DNA of 64,000 bases from Agroathelia rolfsii (GCA_018343915.1 JABRWF010000008.1:1736001-1800000); one strand, 5' to 3'. Shown: positions 21,380-33,775, counted from the first letter of the stretch. Notes: generated by a model not told the origin, from the sequence alone. Program-made: numbers and translations.

Positions 21380-22231
21380 TGTCAAGGGTACACTCCTTGA
21401 CTTGATGAAATCGCAGGTCAACACCCACAAATATCTTCAAATGCAACAAATGCCCTCCTTAACAATTTAAGTCTTACAAAGTACCTAAGAATAACAAGTT
21501 TTCCCACAGTTACGCAAAACCCTTATCTATTGGGGTGCGCCGGGTACTTTGCTTCTTATCTTACGATGCTCTTACGATGTTTTACACACGCACGTTGAGG
21601 GGATTCGCACCACCTCCAAGTAGTAGTAAAGGGAGAGGGAAGAGAAGGGAAGGGGCTAGGACGAAAGGCCTATGCCTGAGAGATATACCCTGAAGGCGAA
21701 GATGTTATTAGTAATCAAACTATGGAATACAAATCCTTTTACTTGCCTGAAGGCAAAGAGGTCGAAGCTGGGCTCTTCAGGACAAGTTACATGCTCTATT
21801 TATACTACTATTGAAGGGTCCGTGCGCAGCCTGGATGGTCTGTGCGCAGAGGGAGATAGAAGTGTAAAGGTGGCAATGCAGGGGAAGAACTTTTAACCTA
21901 ACTCCACCGGGCATCCGTGTGGAGATCCGTTTCCGGATCAGTACTGGTAACTGTTAGGAATTGTTCAGGGGAGGAAGGCTGTGTTCCTAAGCTGTGCGCA
22001 ATGGTGAAAATAAAGTTCGCACAGCTCTGAGATTACTCCTGTGATGTGCGGCTTGGAACACGTGAGGGCCAATCACATGACTACTGCACTGCCCACAGTC
22101 CACGCCCTAAAGGGTGATTTTATAAGGAAAAATAAGAAAAGGAGAAAGAAAATGCAATAACTAATTAACTAATGGTCCAAATAATACAAGAAAATGCTCG
22201 AAAAATCGGCAAAATTTCCCTTCTCATGACA
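21380..22231 (-). repeat. A2 5' LTR
   Basis: 852 bp. On the minus strand it carries the primer segment AGCTTCGACCT (21759-21769), then a GCAAGT donor, TACTAAT branch motif and CTTCAG acceptor. Its last 60-100 bp (U5 tail) differ from A1/A3 and match the A LTRs ending at 39703 and 40091. Confidence 0.94.
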
Positions 22232-23524
22232 TCACCCCCAAAGACTCCTGAAGGACAAGAAGAAGCTCCTTCAGAATACCCCTCTCCTTCAGATTTCCGC
22301 CGACAATACACTACCGAGGCCACGTATCCCGAATCCCCAGTTGTTCCACACCCCTCCCCCTCTAAAAGCCGCCGAGAACATTGCAAAGAAAAACGAAGAG
22401 AAATTACCAAAGAAGAAGAACCCACGATGTCCTTACCACAAGAACTTGGACAAATCCTGGCACTCCTACAAGCCAATCAGTCTTGCATTCAGGCTTCCAT
22501 GGAGCAAATGCAAGAGACACAGGCCCGGTTTGCCGACCTTCTAGAAAGGGAACAACCGGCCTCCGCCACCATCACCACTTCGTCAGCCCCAAAAGAAATT
22601 GGGCAGTCCCCCGAAAAATGGTCAGGCGATTGGACCAAGTACCAGTCCTTTATTTTTGGGTTTGAGAACTATATCAAGCTCAACCCAAGAATATATGCGT
22701 CGGACTATACCAAAGCAAGATACTTCGTAGGATTATTAGAAGGGGCACCCAAAGCTTGGAGCCAAAAGTTTGATGACCTTATTGATACAAAAGGTTTCAA
22801 CTTCAAAAAGGACCTCTATGCTAAGTTCAAAGCATTGTACGGAGCAAGGGACTTCGGGAGGATTGCCCTCCAAAAGTTGCAAGACCTAAAGCAGGGTACA
22901 TCTTCAGTTGCTGACTTCACAGCAACCTTTTCCACTTTGGCCAACCAGACCAAATTATCTGGTGAGGACCTGCGAGTCTGTTATTGGCAGGCCCTTTCAC
23001 CAAAAATCAAGGGCGTTATTGGTGGTTACCCAAAAGAGCGTCGTGATTCTTTGGAACATCTGATGGAGGCAGCCGTTGATGCAGAGGAAGGATTACGCGA
23101 TGCAGGAGTCTGGACCAATGGATGGAAGCCGAGACCCCGCTTCCAGAATCAAGGAACAGCGGCCAACCCTATCACAATCAACGCCGCACAAGGTCCACCT
23201 GCTCAACCCACTTCAGTAGTCCAGGGCCCGCGCCGACCACCCCGCAATCTCAGCACGGTGCAATGTTACAATTGCCAACAATGGGGGCACTTTGCCTCTA
23301 ATTGCACCAACCCCAGAGTCTCTAGATATCAGGGGTCTAGACCAAGGGTTCAAGCGACTACTACCGTGGTAACAAGCCCTCCCTCTGCTGACCAACTTGG
23401 AACATCGGCTGCTACTGATGACATCAATGAAGGATCTTGGACGATGACAATGGCTGACCTATAAGCACTGGTGGAACAGCAAGCCATGGCACTCGCTGCA
23501 TTCAAGGATAAGGCAGGTTTTTAG
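22232..23524 (+). pseudogene. A1 gag, 3' segment (premature stop)
   Basis: Continues A1 gag in phase after A2: acidic/proline stretch, MSLPQELGQILALLQANQ, capsid-like region with IKLNPRIYASDYTKARYFVGLLEG, and knuckle CYNCQQWGHFASNC. TAA at 23462-23464 replaces a glutamine codon (CAA expected) about 20 codons before the normal end at TAG 23522-23524. The shift heptamer here is AGGTTTT (23515-23521), so the slippery site is also damaged. Confidence 0.92.
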
Positions 23525-26500
23525 AAGGGTCGACAGAAAGGGCTATTTCGGCCGACCCATATTTGTCAAATAGATTCTCTTCTTTTCTTTCTCTTAATTC
23601 TGTTTCTATTTCTGGTGTGCATGGACAGCACCTTCACATTCCCATCATCTTCCATGGATAATTCTCCTCTCTTGTAACACTAGCTATGATTGATTCTGGG
23701 GCTTCTTCTTCATTTATTCATTCTCGCTTTGTAAAAGAAAACAAGATAAAAACAAAAAAATTACCTCATACTATTCCTGTATATAATATAGACAATTCGC
23801 TCAATGCACAAGGCAGTATCGAAGAAATAGTCATTCTTGAAACAAGCATTGGTGGAATCCAAAAGAAGCTCCCATTTTTAGTCACAGACATTGGACCCGA
23901 AAATGTGATCCTAGGCATAGACTGGCTCCGGTTGGAAAACCCGGTAATTGATTGGTCTGCGGGGAAAGTCACGCACCCTGATTGTTTAACTATTGCTTCC
24001 AACCTTTTACCAGAATGGGCATCGGAATTTGCATTGGTATTATCTAAAGAAGCTTCCCAGAGAATGCCACTTCGAAAACCCTGGGACCACAAGATCGAGC
24101 TCAAGGATGGTGCACAACTTTGAAGAAGCAAGGCCTACCCACTTTCGGTAAAAGAAGAAGAAGCATTGGTAGATTACCTTAAGGAGAACCTTGAAAAGGG
24201 GTACATCAGGAAATCTGAAAGCCCGATCGCTGCCCCCATGTTCTTTGTCCCAAAAAAGAATGGTACCCTTCGCCTAGTTCAGGACTACTGCAAGCTCAAC
24301 GCAGAAACAATTGAGAATGCATACCCCCTTCCCCTCATTTCCGAGCTCCAGGACAAGATGACGAAGTTCCGGACGTTTTGCAAGATCAACTTACAGTGGG
24401 GTTTCAACAATATCCGAATCTGAGAAGGAGATGAACACAAGGCTGCCTTTATCACCAACAAAGGACTTTTCGAACCTACAGTAATGACCTTTGGCCTGTG
24501 TAACGCGCCGGCAACAATGCAAACCATGATGGATGACCTCTTCTATAAGCTCAACCAACTAGGATGGCTAGTCCACTATATCGATGATATTATCATCGGA
24601 GCACAAACCAAGACCAAACTTCGAAAGCGTGTTCTAAAAGCTCTAGGTATCCTCAAAGCAAATGACCTCTTCGCCAATCTGGAGAAATTTGAATACGATG
24701 TCCCTGAAGTTGATATCCTTGGTGCCCTCATTTCCTTCGGTTCGATACAAATGACCCCAGAAAAGGTCAAAGCGGTTCTAGACTGGCCTACCCCTTAGAA
24801 AGTCTCCGATGTCCGGCGTTTCCGTGGACTTGCAAATTACTACTGTCGCTTCATCCAAAACTTTGCCCAAATATGCAAATCCCTAGACCGCTTAACCAGC
24901 AAAACCAAATGGAAATGGGACAAAGAAGAACAAGATACATTTGATAGTCTAAAAAGGGCTTTTACCTCGGCCCCGGTACTAGGAGCATATTCACAAACGG
25001 CAGAGACATGGTTGGAGACCGATGCTTCCAACTTCGCTATGGGAGCAGTACTACTCCAAAAACAGGGGGACAACTCTTGGCGACCAATTGCATTTCTTTC
25101 CCAGGCAATGAACAATGCCAAACGAAACTATGATATTTGGGACAAGGAAATGTTAGGTATTATTAGGGCCCTAGATGCATGGAGGCACTACCTTATTGGC
25201 TTACCCCACCCCTTCAAAATCCGCACTGATCATAAGAACCTGGAATATTGGAAAACGGCTCGAAACCTGACAAGACGACAAGTGAGGTGGTCCCTATTCC
25301 TTTCAGAGTTCCGGTTCACGATTTCCTACCTCCGTGGATCTGAAAATGGCCGCGCCGACCCTCTTTCCCGTCGGCCAGACTTCCAACGATCAGACGAGGA
25401 AGACAATCTTGATCAAGTAGTACTAGACCCAAAGTTGTTCCAAATTAATGCCGCAAGAAGGGGCCATGTCGTAATCCAGGGCAAGAAGGATATCCTAGAT
25501 AGGATTAGAGCCAAAGCCAGAGATGCGGAGATCGCAAATGCTTTAGGCCTGGTCAAGGAACTCGGTCCGGTGAAACTGCAAAAAGGTTTAGAAGAGTGGA
25601 ATGAGGAAAATGGACTAATTCTACACCTTGGAAAGGTCTATGTACCACGCGATACTGCACTTCATAATGACATAATTCGGTTACATCATGACGTTCCGTC
25701 AGCCGGTCACCCCGGCCGCCACAAGACACTAGAACTAGTCTCCCGGAATTATTGGTGGCCCGGACTCACAAAGGCAGTAAACGACTATGTCTCCTCCTGT
25801 CCCAGTTGCCTCGCTTCCAAAACTGCCAGATCTATGCCAGTGGGACCCTTATCCCCCTTACCTACTCCTGAACGGCCTTGGGAACATGTAACGTCAGACA
25901 TGATTGTAAAGCTTCCAGAATCCCAGGGTTTCGACTCTATTCTGGTAGTAGTGGATAGGCTTACCAAGATGTGTCATTTGATCCCTTGTGTGGAAGCAAT
26001 TACGGCGTCAGAAATGGCCGACCTATACCTCACACATATCTTCCGGTTACATGGTCTACCACGACAATGGACATCCGACCGAGGACCTCAATTTGCAGGA
26101 AAAGTCATGAGGGAAATCCATAAGCGGCTAGAAATTAAGACATCCCTATCAACCGCTTACCACCCACAGTCAGACGGACAAACCGAGCGCCTTAACCAGG
26201 AAGTAGAAGTCTACCTTCGAAACTATGTGTCACATCGTCAGGATAATTGGGCCGGACTTCTTCCCCTTGCGGAATTCGCACTCAACAATTGGCAACAAGC
26301 ATCGACTGGTGCTTCTCCCTTCGAGATGAATTATGGCTTCTCTCCCCAAATGAACCTCATAACAGTAGGGATTCCAAACACAGAAGGAGCGCAAGTCTGG
26401 ACGGAAAGGGTTAAGGAACTCCAAGAAGACGCCAAAGCAGCACTTGACCACGCGGCCAACCACATGAAATACTTCTTCGACAAACATGCCGCAGAAGTAC

Positions 26501-27057
26501 CAAAATATGCAGTTGGCAACAAAGTTTGGCTTAGCATGGAAAACATTAAATTAGCCCAACCCTCAAAGAAACTCTCGGCTAAATGGATAGGTCCTTATAA
26601 AATCACCGAACTTATAGGAAACCGAGCAGTTCGGCTCGCCATTCCAAAAAGATGGACTATTCACGATGTTTTCCATGTATCCTTAATTAAGCCACATGTC
26701 CAGGTGGAATCTAGACCACTTGCCCCGATTCCAGAAATAGTTGAAGTCGAGGGAGAAGAAGAACACGAGGTACTACGCATCAAAGACAGTCGATTGAGTC
26801 CAAGAACAAAGAAGTTGGAATATCTGGTTGAATGGAAAGGATATCCCAGTGAAGACTCGTGGGAAAAAGAAACTAACATCACCAACGCACCACGACTCAT
26901 CAAGGATTTCCATAAGAAAAACCCCAAAGCACCTAAACGCCTATCGGCTGCAGTCTTTGCGGATTTACCATTCCGACCAATAGAAAACCTCATGGAAACT
27001 ACGGAAAAGATTGGGGGAACATGGGAACTCGGGATGTTCCGGAGGAAATCCCCTTAG
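23515..27057 (+). pseudogene. A1 pol: protease, RT, RNase H, integrase, chromodomain (three stops)
   Basis: Frame -1 to gag. Protease MIDSGASSSF near 23688; RT YIDD at 24577-24588, with motif A aspartate changed to AAC (24388-24390). Stops are TGA at 24121 and 24421 (CGA expected) and TAG at 24796 (CAG expected). From about 24799 the frame is open to TAG 27055-27057, covering the RT thumb end, RNase H (METDASNFAMG, DHKNLEYW), integrase (HPGRHKT zinc finger, [29 protein letters not shown]) and chromodomain (LEYLVEWKGYPSEDSW). The polypurine tract AGGAAGGGGGTAA overlaps the stop. Confidence 0.94.
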
Positions 27058-27068
27058 GAAGGGGGTAA

Positions 27069-27917
27069 TGTCATGAGAAGGGAATTTTTGCCAATTTTTC
27101 GGTTATTTTCTTGTATTATTTGGACAAATATTTAATTAGTTATCATGTTTTCTTTCCATTTTATTATTTTTCTTATAAAAATTACCCCTTTAGGGCGTGG
27201 ACTATGGGCAGTGCAGCGGTCATGTGATTGGCCCTCACGTGTTTCCAAGCCGCACGTCACAGGAGTAATCTCGGGGCTGCGCGTACTTCTATTTTCACTA
27301 TTACGCACAGCCTAGGAACACAGCCTTCCTTCCCTGAACAATTCCTAACAGTTACCGGTACTGGTCCGGAAACGGATCTCCACACGGATGCCCGGTGGAG
27401 TTAGGTTAAACGTTCTTCCCCTGCATTGCCACTTGCATACTTCTATTTTCCTCTGCGCACAGACCATCCATGCTGCGCACGGACCTTTAGATATTAGTAT
27501 ATATAGTGCATGTAACTTGTCCTGAAGAGCTCAGCTTCGACCTCTTCACCTTCAGGCAAGTAAACCCCAGGTTGTATCTCACTTATAGATTACTAATGAA
27601 AAGCTTCGCCTTCAGGGTATTTCCTTTTGGCCTAGGCCCTTTGTCCTAGCCCCCCCCCCTCTCTCTCTCTCTCTCTACCTCTACTTGTGGGTGGTGTGAA
27701 TCCCCCAAACGTGTGTGCGTGAATAAGAGCAAACAATTACGTAAGAGATAAGAAAGTACCCGGCGCACCCTCAATAGATAAAGGGACTGCGTACCTGTGG
27801 GAACACTCTTACATAGGTACTTCAGTATTTTAGTGTTAGGGTGTGTATTGTTTGATTATACACACAAGTAGGCTCTCCACGCCCAACGTCGCATAGTCAA
27901 GGAGTATACCCTTGACA
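27069..27917 (+). repeat. A1 3' LTR
   Basis: 849 bp, preceded by polypurine tract and AA. It keeps the unmutated primer segment AGCTTCGACCT and the intron-like segment 27556-27615 (GCAAGT donor, TACTAAT, TTCAG). Confidence 0.95.
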
Positions 27918-28412
27918 ATCGCGCTCTGATCGACGATCAGACCGCCAATGGTTCCGAAGGAAGGCACCCCCGCCTTCGTGCACAGCGTGGCACAACTACC
28001 AGAGTGCGCGGCACGCGCTATTACTTATTGTTCTTATTGTTTTCATTGCTTTTCTTTATTTATCATTTTCTTGACTACTGTACTTAGTATATATGTACTG
28101 TACCTGATGTAGTAGTTACAGTAGTTGGAAAATTAAGTGTGTTCAGCCCTAAACAAGCTCTACACCCGCTGCATAGCCAGCGGTCAACCTGTGGACTCGA
28201 GCGTCCTCAAGTATCTTGTCTAGTATCTCATCTCCTGCTTGATCTCTCTATCTATGCACGATCTCGCCGGACCACCCGCTCAACTTGTCATATGCCGTGA
28301 CTGCTTGCCGCATCACCCGTATTGCCGCAAGCCCCGAGATATCGAAGAGGCGACTCCACGAACCCACAGGGCTGCCATCTGGCAGTGAGTCGCTTAGCAA
28401 CTAGTGCTCCAG
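27918..28412 (+). repeat. C1 LTR, segment 3 of 4
   Basis: Resumes the C LTR after A1 (GCTCTGATCGACGATC...), contains its TATA box (TATATA, 28088-28093), and ends at TCCAG, the left duplication of B1. Confidence 0.9.
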
Positions 28413-29268
28413 TGTTATGAGTTGCAATTTTGGACTATAAATTTTTTGTTATTATTTAAACAATGTATTATATTTCGTTTCATTTTCTTTTATTTTATTA
28501 CCCTCAGAGCGTGGTCTGTAGGCAGTGAGCGGTCCTATGATTGGCCCTCATGTGACTAAGCCGCACGCTACAGGAGTAATCGTGAGTTGTGCGTTTCCTG
28601 TTCACCATTCCGCACGACTCTGGAGTACAAACCTCCGATCACTGACCAACTCCTAACGGATACTGGTTCCGCTACACACTTCCAAGCTTCATCTCTGGAG
28701 CTCCTCAGGAGCTCCGCTCCTGAGCGCGGAGCCTCCGCAAGTGTTGTATCTCCGCATGGCTGCCCATCGGAGTTAGGGAAAAGGTCTTCCCCTGCGTATT
28801 CTACTTTCTCTATCTCTTGTCTCCGCGTCAGAACTAGCGCGGAGCTTTCGTAGTAGTATAAGTAGTTGATGTAACTTGTCCTGAAAGGCCAGCTTTGACC
28901 TCTTCGCCTTCAGGCAAGTATTTAGTGTTTGTATTCCTCTTAGAATTACTCAATCATCTTCGCCTTCAGGGTTCATTAACCTCCGGGCCTAGCCCCGCGT
29001 CTTAGCACACCAACACATTCAATTAGTAGGGTGAAATTCCCTAGAGTAACTAGTTAGACGCGTGACGCATGATTCGGAGTCTCCGGAACCTCCGCCCTCC
29101 TCCGACAAAAGTCTTCGGAGCTTCATAAGATACAAGGAGAGTACCCTTGCCACCCTCAATAGATTAAGGGGATTAGGTATTGTGGGAAAACTCGTATTTT
29201 AGGTACTTTGTTTAGTGTTGGGAGATTATTTTGATTATCTCCGCATAGTCAAGAGTGATCCCTTGACA
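28413..29268 (+). repeat. B1 5' LTR
   Basis: TGTTATGAGTTGC...CCCTTGACA. Upstream of the TATA box it holds a CpG-rich palindromic stretch around CTCCTCAGGAGCTCCGCTCC (28702-28721) with repeated GGAG/CTCC words. The 3' end has the inverted repeat GTCAAG/CTTGAC. Confidence 0.95.
28857..28969 (+). promoter_or_regulatory. B1 LTR core promoter, self-primer segment and intron-like leader
   Basis: TATAAGTA starts at 28857; 34 nt later is AGCTTTGACCT (28891-28901), a perfect complement of the B1 PBS. The intron-like segment 28914-28969 is 56 bp with GCAAGTA donor and TTCAG acceptor, but its branch motif (ACTCAAT) is degenerate compared with TACTAAT of family A. Confidence 0.6.
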
Positions 29269-29270
29269 TT

Positions 29271-29281
29271 AGGTCAAAGCT
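29271..29281 (+). other. B1 primer-binding site (self-priming type)
   Basis: AGGTCAAAGCT, two bases after the LTR. It differs from A1 (AGGTCGAAGCT) at one base, and the B LTR segment carries the matching change (AGCTTTGACCT). Confidence 0.78.
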
Positions 29282-29725
29282 ACCCGGATATCCCTCGGAA
29301 TCTCCGCGTTCTGAGAAGGTGTGATTGGCGATCACACACGAAGAGCAGTAGATTAGTCTTTCCGGACCCACTTCTTTTTCCACTCAGCGCGCTTAAACGA
29401 TTTCGGGAAGCAATTGTGAGGTGCAGCCCCAGCCCTTTAACAACCCCGTTTAGACACTCATAGCGGATACGATCTCTGTGACTGAGTGGCTGTATCCGAA
29501 GCCGATAAAATTCCTCATACGGATTAGGTTCTAGGAGCTCCTTGTGGGAGTTAAAATTTAATAGCGCCGCTGACTAAAGACCCTTTGCGTTTGCAAACAC
29601 TGATTGCGTGATTACGATACGGGCGAGCTCTAGCCCTAGCAGAAGAAGACAAATCCCGCCCTCCGCATCGGAATCCGGAAACCTCCGGAGACGAAGAAAA
29701 TCCACATAAGCTCCGGAGACTTTGT
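29282..29725 (+). other. B1 untranslated leader
   Basis: About 440 bp without a supported ORF before the gag ATG at 29726. Confidence 0.65.
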
Positions 29726-31123
29726 ATGTCCGAGGACGAAGACATCTATATTGAAGAAGAAGGTTCCCAAACAGATTTTACGGGATATTTCTCGCAAGAG
29801 ACCCAGACAGAAGTCTACATCGAGGCAGCACTTGATATCGCCGCACCCGCCCCAGTACGCATTGAGCCAGGCTCCGCCCTAATTCCGCTACCCCCATCGC
29901 CCGACACCTACGCCCGCTCCCTCTCCCCAATTCCTGAAAGCCTGTCAACCATGTCTCGCCGATCCGGGGCAACAACTCCGCTTCCTCCGCCTCCTCCTTT
30001 GACAACGGAGGAAACCCTCCGCATCCTTTCCGACCTCCAGGCTACCCAAGCGAGCCTGACCCGCCTCATGCAGCAAATGATGGAGGCAAACCAGCGCTTA
30101 GTCCACATCGTGGAAAACCCCCCTCAGCCGACAGTACGGGTGGAAACCGCGCCCGGAGGTCATACGATCTCTTCCGGAAAGGAGATCGGAGACAAGCCTA
30201 AGGCTTTTACTGGAGACTGGAAAACATACCAGTCATTCATTTTTGGGTTTGAGAACTACCTAGAAATAAATCCAGAGGTCTACAGCACAGATGTGAAGAA
30301 GGCCCGGCTCCTAGTAGGGCTATTAGACGGAGCGCCGAAGAGATGGGCGCAAAAATATCATGAGGAGATGAAAACCAAGGGGTTTAAGTGGGAGCAGTTG
30401 TACTCCGCTTTCAAAACCCTGTACGGGTCGTGAGACTTTGCCCGGTACGCACTCCAGCGCTTGACCTCCCTGGAGCAACAAACGTCCTCCGTCCAGGACT
30501 ACATCAGCGAATTCTCCTCCCTAGCAGCCCAAACTAAACTGTCGGAGGAGGACCAACGTGTTCGGTTCCACCAGGGACTGAACCAAAAAATTCGATCAGT
30601 CCTGGCAGGATGGCCGAGGAATAGGAAGGACACTCTCCCCTACCTAATAGACGCAGCACAGGAGGCAGAAGAGGAGCTCCGATCAGCTGGCCTGTGGAAG
30701 GATCAGTGGAAGCCGCGAGGAGGATTACAGCAGGGGTCCGCATTGGCCGGAACAGCCGGAAACCCCATTACAATCAACGCTGCCGGAAACAGCCCAGCCG
30801 TACCAGCCTCCATCCCTGCTCAACCTGTCTCGAAGGGACCTATTGACTGGTCTACCGTCCAATGCTTCAATTGTGGGAAATATGGACATATAGCGAGGAG
30901 ATGCAGAAGTCCTCCTTCCGCTAAAAACTCCGCTCCTCCGATTCCGGCTCGGAACCCCGCACGCTTACAGGCAGCCTCCCAGGTTCCGCAGCCCTCTGCA
31001 CCTCAACCCCCTCCGCCTCCAGCCTCCGACGGAACCTCCAGTCTAACCATGGCAGATATGCAACAAATGCTGGAAGACCAAGCCGCTGCAATTGCGGAGT
31101 TCAAAGACAAAACGGGTTTTTGA
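29726..31123 (+). pseudogene. B1 gag (one premature stop)
   Basis: Starts at ATG 29726 (MSEDEDIYIEEEGS), an acidic N-terminus, then proline-rich sequence, a coiled-coil-like Q/L segment (LSDLQATQASLTRLMQQMM), the capsid region (SFIFGFENYLEINPEVYS) and the knuckle CFNCGKYGHIARRC. TGA at 30431-30433 replaces the tryptophan of YGSWDF (TGG expected). The frame then runs to TGA 31121-31123. The N-terminus is unlike that of family A, while the capsid part is alignable. Confidence 0.92.
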
Positions 31124-31157
31124 TTGGGTCAGAAGAAAGGGCCATTCTGGCTGACCC
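31114..31157 (+). promoter_or_regulatory. B1 gag-pol -1 frameshift signal
   Basis: GGGTTTT (31114-31120) directly before the TGA stop, a 5-nt spacer, then GGGTCAG (31126-31132) pairing with CTGACCC (31151-31157), a 7-bp stem. Confidence 0.78.
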
Positions 31158-33775
31158 CTATATACAAAACAGAATCTCCTCTTTCTCCTCTTGTAAATCT
31201 ACTTTTCTTTCTATATCTTCCTCTGTATCCGGTGCGAATGGACAGCACCTTCACGTACCAATCATGTTCCATGGACTCTTTTCTTCTCTCTTGTGCTCCG
31301 CAATGATTGATTCGGGCGCCTTGTCGTCATTTGTACATTCTAACTTTATAAAGAAAAACAAAATTCGCACCCGTCGTCTTCCCACTCCGATTGATGTATT
31401 AAATATTGACAACTCTGCTAACAAGTCCGGACAAATTACGGAAGTAGCTATCCTGAACACAACAATTGGGGATGTAAGAAAACGCCTTCCCTTTTTGGTT
31501 ACCAATATTGGTCCAGAGGATGTTATCCTAGGAATTGATTGGCTGCGTCTGGAGAACCCAATCATTAATTGAAGGAAAGCAGATATCCGCCTACCCCCGA
31601 CTCCGAGGATCTCCGCAACTACGGAGACAAACGTACTTCCGAAATGGGCGGAGAAATATGCGTCCATCTTCTTAAAAGATGCCTCCACTCGTCTTCCAAC
31701 AAGAAAGCCTTGGGATCATAAAATCATCCTGAAAGAAGGCGCAAACCTCCGGCGGAGCAAGGCGTACCCTCTCTCACCAAAGGAATCAGAGGCCCTGGAT
31801 GAATACTTGGAGGAAAACCTTAGAAAGGGGTATATCCAGAAGTCCGAAAGCCCAATAGCAGCTCCAATGTTCTTCGTTCCGAAAAAGAACGGCACTCTAA
31901 GACTAGTCCAGGATTATCAAAAGTTGAATGCGGAAACTGTCCCGAATGCGTACCCTCTCCCGTTAATTTCGGAGCTACAAGATAAGATGACCCATTTCCG
32001 CACCTTTGCCAAAATTGACCTCCGCTGGGGATTTCACAATATCCGACTCCGCAAAGGAGATGAACATAAAGCGGCATTTATCACCAACCGTGGTCTCTTT
32101 GAGCCCCTTATTATAACCTTTGGTCTTTGCAACGCTCCCGCGACTATGCAAACAATGATGGATGATGTATTTTACCACCTATACCAAACTGGTCGGTTGG
32201 TGCATTATATCGATGATATCATTATTGGAGGTGAAAATGAGCCGGAGCTCCGAAAACTAGTACTGGAGGTCCTAGAAATCCTCAAATCCAATGACCTATT
32301 TGCCAACCTTGAAAAGTTCGAATACGACGTGCCAGAAGTTGACATCCTTGGAGCTCTAGTATTGTTTGGACAAATACGAATGACTCCAGAAAAGGTCAAG
32401 GCAATTTTAGAATGGCCTGTACCAACCAAAGTTTCGGAGGTCCGCAAGTTCCAGGGGTTAGCCAATTACTATCAGAGATTTGTGCGGAACTTCGGAACAA
32501 TGTGCAAACCACTGGATCATCTTACCGGAAAGGTGGATTGGACATGGGGAGTAGAGGAACAAAAGGCTTTTGATGATCTTAAGGAAGCGTTTACTACGGC
32601 ACTGGTTTTGGCTGGATATAACCAGTTTGCAGAAACAAGAGTCGAAACAGATGCATCCAGCTATGCCACCGGAGCGGTCCTTCTCCAGAAACAGTCGGAT
32701 AATTCCTGGAGGCCAGTTGCATTCCTATCACAATCTATGAATCAGGCTGAGCGGAACTACGATATCTGGGATAAAGAAATGCTAGCAATTATCAGAGCCC
32801 TCGACAATTGGCGGCATTACCTCATTGGCTTACCCTCCGCTTTTGATATCCGCACTGACCATAAGAACCTTGAGTACTGGAAAACGGCTCGGAATCTCAC
32901 TCGGAGACAAGCCCGGTGGTCGCTTTTCCTGTCGGAATTCAATTTCGTTATCTCCTACTTGAAAGGATCGGAAAATGGCAGAGCGGACCCTCTTTCTCGA
33001 CGACCGGACTTCCAAGTATCAGATGCGGAAGACAATTTAGACCAGATAGTACTTCATCCTGGCCTTTTTCGTATCAATGCTGCACGGAGAGGACATGTTG
33101 AAATTCACAGAGAAAGCTCAATTCTAGATCGGATTTGGAAAAAGGGAAGAGATGCAGAGGTTGCCGAAGCATTGTCCCTCATCAAGAAGCTTGGTCCAGT
33201 GAAACTCCGGAATGGTCTTGAGGAATGGAACGAGGAGAATGGATTAATCCTCCATCATGGAAAGATCTACGTTCCGCGCGATCCGGACCTCTGAATGGAG
33301 ATCATTAAGGCCTACCATGATACCTATGCCGCTGGACATCCCGGAAGACACAAGACGCTCGAACTTGTCAGTAGGAACTACTGGTGGCCCGGAATCACGA
33401 AATCCATCAACACATATGTGGAGTCCTGTCTGATCTGCCAAGCCAACAAAACATCCAGACAACCTCCGGCGGGTCTCCTATCTCCGCTTCCAGTTCCGGG
33501 GCATCCGTGGGAACATGTCACAGCAGACATGATTGTGAAACTGCCAGAGTCACATGGGTATGACTCAATTCTCGTTGTTGTTGACCGTCTTACAAAGATG
33601 GCTCATCTGATCCCGACAAAGGAAGCAATCACCTCTGCTGAAATGGCTGATCTGTATCTCCAAAACGTGTTCTGCCTACATGGCCTTCCGAGACAATGGA
33701 CCTCCGATCGCGGACCCCAGTTTGCTAGTCAAGTAATGAAGGAAATACACAAACGGTTAGGAATTAAGACATCTC

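Larger units (their letters stand above)
6942..22231 (-). mobile_element. A2: full-length A element, minus strand, inserted in A1 gag
   Basis: Flanked by TCACC (6937-6941, 22232-22236). Its LTRs are both 852 bp once the nested E1 is removed: 3' LTR 6942-7703 plus 14952-15041, and 5' LTR 21380-22231. It belongs to a subfamily whose U5 tail differs from A1 and A3. It holds E1 in its 3' LTR and a B solo LTR in gag. The LTR pair is very similar, so the insertion is fairly young, yet pol has three stop codons and a D-to-N change in RT. Confidence 0.95.
5444..27917 (+). mobile_element. A1: full-length Ty3/gypsy chromovirus-type element, split by A2
   Basis: Both LTRs are 849 bp (5444-6292 and 27069-27917) and the element is flanked by ATCGC (5439-5443, 27918-27922). 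Without the nested A2 (6942-22231 plus its 5-bp duplication) it is about 7.2 kb. It carries the complete gag-pol order on the plus strand. Gag has one premature stop, pol has three, and the RT catalytic aspartate is changed to asparagine, so it is non-functional. Confidence 0.95.
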
